Source: Acidobacteriota bacterium (GTDB lineage: Bacteria; Acidobacteriota; Terriglobia; Terriglobales; Acidobacteriaceae). Taken from it: DNA of 18,119 nt. The translations under genes and the position numbers were made by a program. Shown here one piece after another: positions 15,511-18,119 of the stretch. Below the pieces are notes generated by a model. It had not been told where the DNA came from. It did not search any database and was given only the letters and a program-made list of their open reading frames with translations. The stretch spans positions 1 to 18,119 of the forward strand of contig JAJZAL010000088.1 in assembly GCA_021799405.1 (NCBI GenBank). Direction: 5' to 3'. Each line of letters opens with the position of its first letter. Within the stretch, counting starts at the first letter, position 1.

Positions 15511-15759
15511 TACCCTCTGCACCCACCTCTGCGGCCAATGTGCAGCCAACGGGGGAAGTGTTTTTCCAGAGCACGCTCTAGCCGCGCAACCTCAACGGTT
15601 TAGAACGCATCTGAGTACTCGATTGGTTTGACCAGCCACGCAAAGCCAAGCTGTAAGCAGTCCCCTATCTCGACAAGCAGGCGCATGGGATCTTCGCCGC
15701 TCACATGCTGAGACGGAATGATCCCGGCGGGTTCTCCTGCGTACGATCGCTCGCTGGCG

Positions 15760-15777
15760 AAAGAGCGCGGCTCTTTT
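15760..15777 (+). terminator. Small hairpin, possible weak terminator downstream of tex
   Basis: AAAGAGC (15760-15766) and GCTCTTT (15770-15776) form a perfect 7-bp stem with a GCG loop, and the T run extends to four bases (15774-15777). It is about 250 bp after the tex stop, which is far for a terminator. Confidence 0.25.
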
Positions 15778-16067
15778 AACGAAGAGCAGTATGCGTCGGA
15801 GGGGACACCTAAGTACGACAGTTAGCCCCACTGGCCGGATTGCGATGTGTTCGGCGCAAGTTGGGTGGAGCATTACGGGAACGCTCTGGGGCCTCGAAGC
15901 ACCGGCGGCCGTCTTGCATGAGTCCAAGGGGCGAAGGTGAATGAGTAGAACACCGGGCGTGCATGCATGCTTGTTCTGGCGGTGGCCGCGGTCTGTGAAG
16001 TGTAAGTTTCCCCGACTGCTTTCGTGCACGGCAGCAGTCTGACTTGGCGTTCCGGCGGATGACGCAC

Positions 16068-16094
16068 GCGGAAAGACGGCCGTGGTCTTTCTGC
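16068..16094 (+). promoter_or_regulatory. Strong hairpin upstream of the lipoprotein gene
   Basis: GCGGAAAGAC (16068-16077) pairs with GTCTTTCTGC (16085-16094) over ten base pairs, one of them G-U, around a 7-nt loop. It ends 97 nt before the ATG. No T tract follows, so it is not an obvious terminator; it may be a leader structure or an operator. Its function is unknown. Confidence 0.35.
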
Positions 16095-16191
16095 CGGGAT
16101 ATTCACTTATAGGAGTTTTCGCAGAGGGAACCGGCGTGTACGATTTCCTGAAGTTGCTGGGGAGCAGAGTTCCCTCGGAAAGAGGAGAAAA

Positions 16192-16941
16192 ATGAAGATT
16201 CGGCTTGGTCGTACAGCGGTTCTTGCACTCTCCACCACTGTGGCGTTGTTGGGAAGCGCCTGCAAGCAATCCCCTAAGCCCGAAGTTGCTCAGCAGGCAA
16301 CTCCAAAACCCGCGCCATCCGTGCCAAACATCAAGGTGACTCCGCCCGTTCAGGCCAAGGCAAAGACTCCCAAGGCCGGGCCACACGCCACAAAGAAGCC
16401 CGCCACCGATGCTATTGGCAAAGGCAAAGCAGCCATTCACTTTAAGGGCCGCTCTCACGACCGCTCTTTCTGGGCCGAGCAGCTGGATGTGGATAACTCC
16501 GGCAACCCGGTTTTGGTTGACGAGGGATGGGACAATCATGCCAAGGTCTTTTATGTAAGCAACGATCGCACCTTTACCTGCGGCAATGGACAAATTGCCA
16601 CGGGTTCCACGCTGATGGCTGTTTATGGAAAGGGCAACCCGCGTAAACGGCCCGAAGGTTCGGGCTGGTGGGTTTCGGAGCTCAACGCGGGAGACTGTGG
16701 CGTGCCCAGGGCTGGCCTCTACGGTTGCCGTTTTGATGCGGCCGGCAAAAACCATGACTGCGGAGAAGCCAATATTCAATCCGACACAAATGACGTCTTA
16801 ATCGTGCCAATGCCTCAGTCGGGAGCCTCACAGGGCGGCAGCAGCGCGTCCGGACAGGCGTCACCTGGAAACAGCAGTTCCAGTGCTCCCTCGGGTACTG
16901 GTTCAAATGCTTCACCCGGTACAGGCTCAAACGCGCAATAG
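16192..16941 (+). CDS. Putative lipoprotein with a four-cysteine domain, function unknown
   Basis: The 249-residue product has a type II signal peptide ending in LLGSAC with the lipidated Cys at 24, so it should be anchored to a membrane facing the periplasm or surface. A Lys/Pro/Ala-rich linker (about 26-78) reads like a flexible, possibly wall-spanning spacer. A compact domain follows (about 80-205) with many aromatic and Gly residues (SFWAEQLDVDNSG, YVSNDRTFTCGNG, SGWWVSELNAGDCG, YGCRFDAAGKNHDCG). Its four cysteines could make two disulfides. The tail (about 207-249) is Ser/Gly/Ala/Pro-rich with GTGSNA units. ATG 16192 has an excellent ribosome site (AGAGGAGAA, 16181-16189). I do not recognise the family. 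It is convergent with the GH38 gene across a strong hairpin. Confidence 0.85.
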   Translation: MKIRLGRTAVLALSTTVALLGSACKQSPKPEVAQQATPKPAPSVPNIKVTPPVQAKAKTPKAGPHATKKPATDAIGKGKAAIHFKGRSHDRSFWAEQLDVDNSGNPVLVDEGWDNHAKVFYVSNDRTFTCGNGQIATGSTLMAVYGKGNPRKRPEGSGWWVSELNAGDCGVPRAGLYGCRFDAAGKNHDCGEANIQSDTNDVLIVPMPQSGASQGGSSASGQASPGNSSSSAPSGTGSNASPGTGSNAQ

Positions 16942-16947
16942 AAGCAG

Positions 16948-16980
16948 AAGCCGGAACCGCGCCATCCGCGCGGCCGGCTT
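16948..16980. terminator. Bidirectional GC-rich hairpin between convergent genes
   Basis: AAGCCGG (16948-16954) pairs with CCGGCTT (16974-16980), and inside it, past an AA bulge, CCGCGC (16957-16962) pairs with GCGCGG (16968-16973) around a 5-nt loop. That gives 13 base pairs in total. It starts 6 nt after the lipoprotein stop and its right arm overlaps the stop codon of the minus-strand GH38 gene. There is no long T tract on either side, so it would be a non-canonical terminator or a 3'-end stabiliser for both mRNAs. Confidence 0.55.
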
Positions 16981-18119
16981 ACACTTCCAGCAGCGATACC
17001 GGCCGCAACTCCGCGTGGCCAGAGGGTTGCCCGGGGACAATCTCCAATGTCTTGAGTTCCCACGGCGCGAATGCGACCTGATGTTCAAGCCCTAGAAGGT
17101 GGCTTCGCAACCGCGCCGTGGTGGCTTGGCCTGTGCACTCTTGCATGCGAAGGATGAAGCTGTTGCCGCGCTCGGAGCGCTTGAACGCAAGCACGTCAAT
17201 CCCTTCAGGCTCAATCTCCAGATAGGATTTCTCCCATGGCTCGGTGCCGGTGTGCGCGGAGCACATCACGTACTCGGCGGGGCTTTGCAACTCATCGGCA
17301 AGACGGTTGAGCCCCAGCGGCTGCCAGGGGCCGGAGGCGCCAACGATCCAGAACCGGCGCTCTTGACGGCCCTGATCCTGCCACGCATCTGCGGGGTTGT
17401 ACGCGATGGTGCCCGGGTTATGACGAGCGTAGGGCGCCGAGCGGACAAGGATTGTACGGAATAGGCCGTTCAGGCAGTCATAGCTGTAGGTCGCACTGTT
17501 TAGCACGCCGATGTTGTAGGTATGGCCTTCGAGATCACCTTCCAGCGCAATCCAGTCATGATAGGGCTCTTCGTCGCCTCGGATCTCGCGTTGCACAACG
17601 GCGCCGGGGACCTTCGCGAAGACGCGCGGCGCGGCGAAAGCCGTCGGAATTTCGAACTTCAAAATCTGCTCGTGCTCGTTCCAGTCCACAATGAAATGGA
17701 CCTCGATAAAGTCAAGGCCGGCAAACTCGCGCAGTTCGATGATGATGCGCGATTTGCCCCACTCTGCAAACTGACGCGTCAGACGCGTGACCGGGCCTTC
17801 TTCAATGACTTTGGTGGCGATGAGTTTGGGCCGCCCGATCTCATCGCGGAAACTGTCGATGCCGTGCGCCCATGTGTCACTCTTGTCCGCGATGACCACC
17901 AGCCCCGCCTGGCCGGCGAGAAGCTGGCGGCCATCCTCGGCAGTGACAGAGGAGATCCCGATCTGCGCTGGGTCGATATGGAAACGATTGGGGAATGCAG
18001 GCGCTGCCGGAGCGGCGCCACGGCGCAACTCAAAGGTCTTGTAACCACACGGCGGCAGGTCGACCCACGCGGTGAGACGCGGAAAGAAGATTGCCATGCT
18101 TGCTGAATATGTCCATTGC
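16979..18119 (-). CDS. GH38-family alpha-mannosidase, C-terminal part (gene continues past right edge)
   Basis: The visible 379 residues match the C-terminal beta-sandwich region of family 38 glycoside hydrolases, which remove alpha-mannose from glycans or oligosaccharides. Landmarks are IEVHFIVDWNEHEQILKFEIP, the stretch GAVVQREIRGDEEPYHDWIAL, YNIGVLNSATYSYD, LVRSAPYARHN and a final FAPWELKTLEIVPG. An ATG at 18097 could start a 372-residue protein, but the frame stays open to the edge (reading QWTYSAS before it) and known family members are 800-1050 residues, so this is almost certainly the 3' part of a longer gene. The catalytic domain with the Asp nucleophile lies outside the window. Its stop codon lies in the hairpin shared with the lipoprotein gene. 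Confidence 0.85.
   Translation of the reverse strand, partial: QWTYSASMAIFFPRLTAWVDLPPCGYKTFELRRGAAPAAPAFPNRFHIDPAQIGISSVTAEDGRQLLAGQAGLVVIADKSDTWAHGIDSFRDEIGRPKLIATKVIEEGPVTRLTRQFAEWGKSRIIIELREFAGLDFIEVHFIVDWNEHEQILKFEIPTAFAAPRVFAKVPGAVVQREIRGDEEPYHDWIALEGDLEGHTYNIGVLNSATYSYDCLNGLFRTILVRSAPYARHNPGTIAYNPADAWQDQGRQERRFWIVGASGPWQPLGLNRLADELQSPAEYVMCSAHTGTEPWEKSYLEIEPEGIDVLAFKRSERGNSFILRMQECTGQATTARLRSHLLGLEHQVAFAPWELKTLEIVPGQPSGHAELRPVSLLEV

Larger units (their letters stand above)
15511..16191. other. 681-bp stretch between tex and the lipoprotein gene with no supported gene
   Basis: A long minus-strand frame (15592-16779) crosses this stretch, but it is antisense to the lipoprotein gene, is rich in Arg, Cys and His, and matches no family, so I treat it as a shadow. 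There is no clear terminator right after tex. Two hairpins stand out: AAAGAGC/GCTCTTT with a 3-nt loop (15760-15776), and a 10-bp stem with one G-U pair (16068-16077 with 16085-16094). A small RNA gene or a long leader is possible but I recognise no known RNA class. Confidence 0.4.

Noticed and set aside
15592..16779. 395-residue minus-strand frame over the tex-lipoprotein spacer
   Set aside because: It covers most of the lipoprotein gene on the other strand, lacks recognisable motifs, and has no good start site; kept only as a remote possibility for its part outside the gene.
1..18119. CRISPR arrays, toxin-antitoxin pairs, prophage genes and defence islands
   Set aside because: I looked for regularly spaced repeats, small paired genes and phage or defence protein signatures on both strands and found none.

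Overview
The window looks like chromosomal DNA of an acidobacterium, most likely class Terriglobia. The reasons are a secreted S53 (sedolisin/kumamolisin) peptidase with Ig-like repeats and a C-terminal Arg-cluster plus Cys-Gly-Gly-Gly tail, a Wzi-family outer-membrane protein of the long acidobacterial type, an rnc-lepB-lepB cluster, and moderately high GC. The taxonomic call is inferred from protein style, not from a marker-gene comparison.

Layout, left to right. The left edge holds the first 18 codons of a minus-strand gene that reads like an IS4-type transposase, with a TTG start and a perfect AGGAGG, so an insertion sequence ends just before base 118. Next, also on the minus strand, are a Wzi-family outer-membrane protein (118-1965) and an orphan E1-alpha-like protein (2344-3300) that has lost the thiamine-diphosphate site. 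A tRNA-Ala(GGC) with its own promoter follows on the plus strand (3608-3684). After a 739-bp stretch with only small hairpins comes a secreted TPR protein (4424-6265) that carries a damaged HExxH-like motif. Then comes the plus-strand rnc-lepB-lepB cluster (6528-8962), with a structured leader before rnc. A 1290-residue secreted S53 peptidase (9162-13034, minus) is convergent with this cluster and divergent from tex (13246-15510, plus). After a 681-bp stretch with no convincing gene come a small lipoprotein (16192-16941, plus) and, convergent with it across a strong GC-rich hairpin, the C-terminal part of a GH38 alpha-mannosidase (16979 to the right edge, minus).

How the genes fit together. 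Much of the window concerns the cell envelope and secretion. Two type I signal peptidases are co-transcribed with RNase III. The Wzi protein, TPR protein, S53 peptidase and lipoprotein all carry export signals. Tex and RNase III are RNA-metabolism housekeeping genes. There is no sign of a phage, CRISPR array, toxin-antitoxin pair or integrative element apart from the IS end.

I found no complete, convincingly new multi-gene system. The best leads are the S53 peptidase tail, where a membrane hairpin and a lipobox-like cysteine interrupt what looks like one beta-sandwich; the E1-alpha pseudoenzyme; the TPR protein with HTYLH in place of HExxH; and the nested hairpin in the rnc leader.
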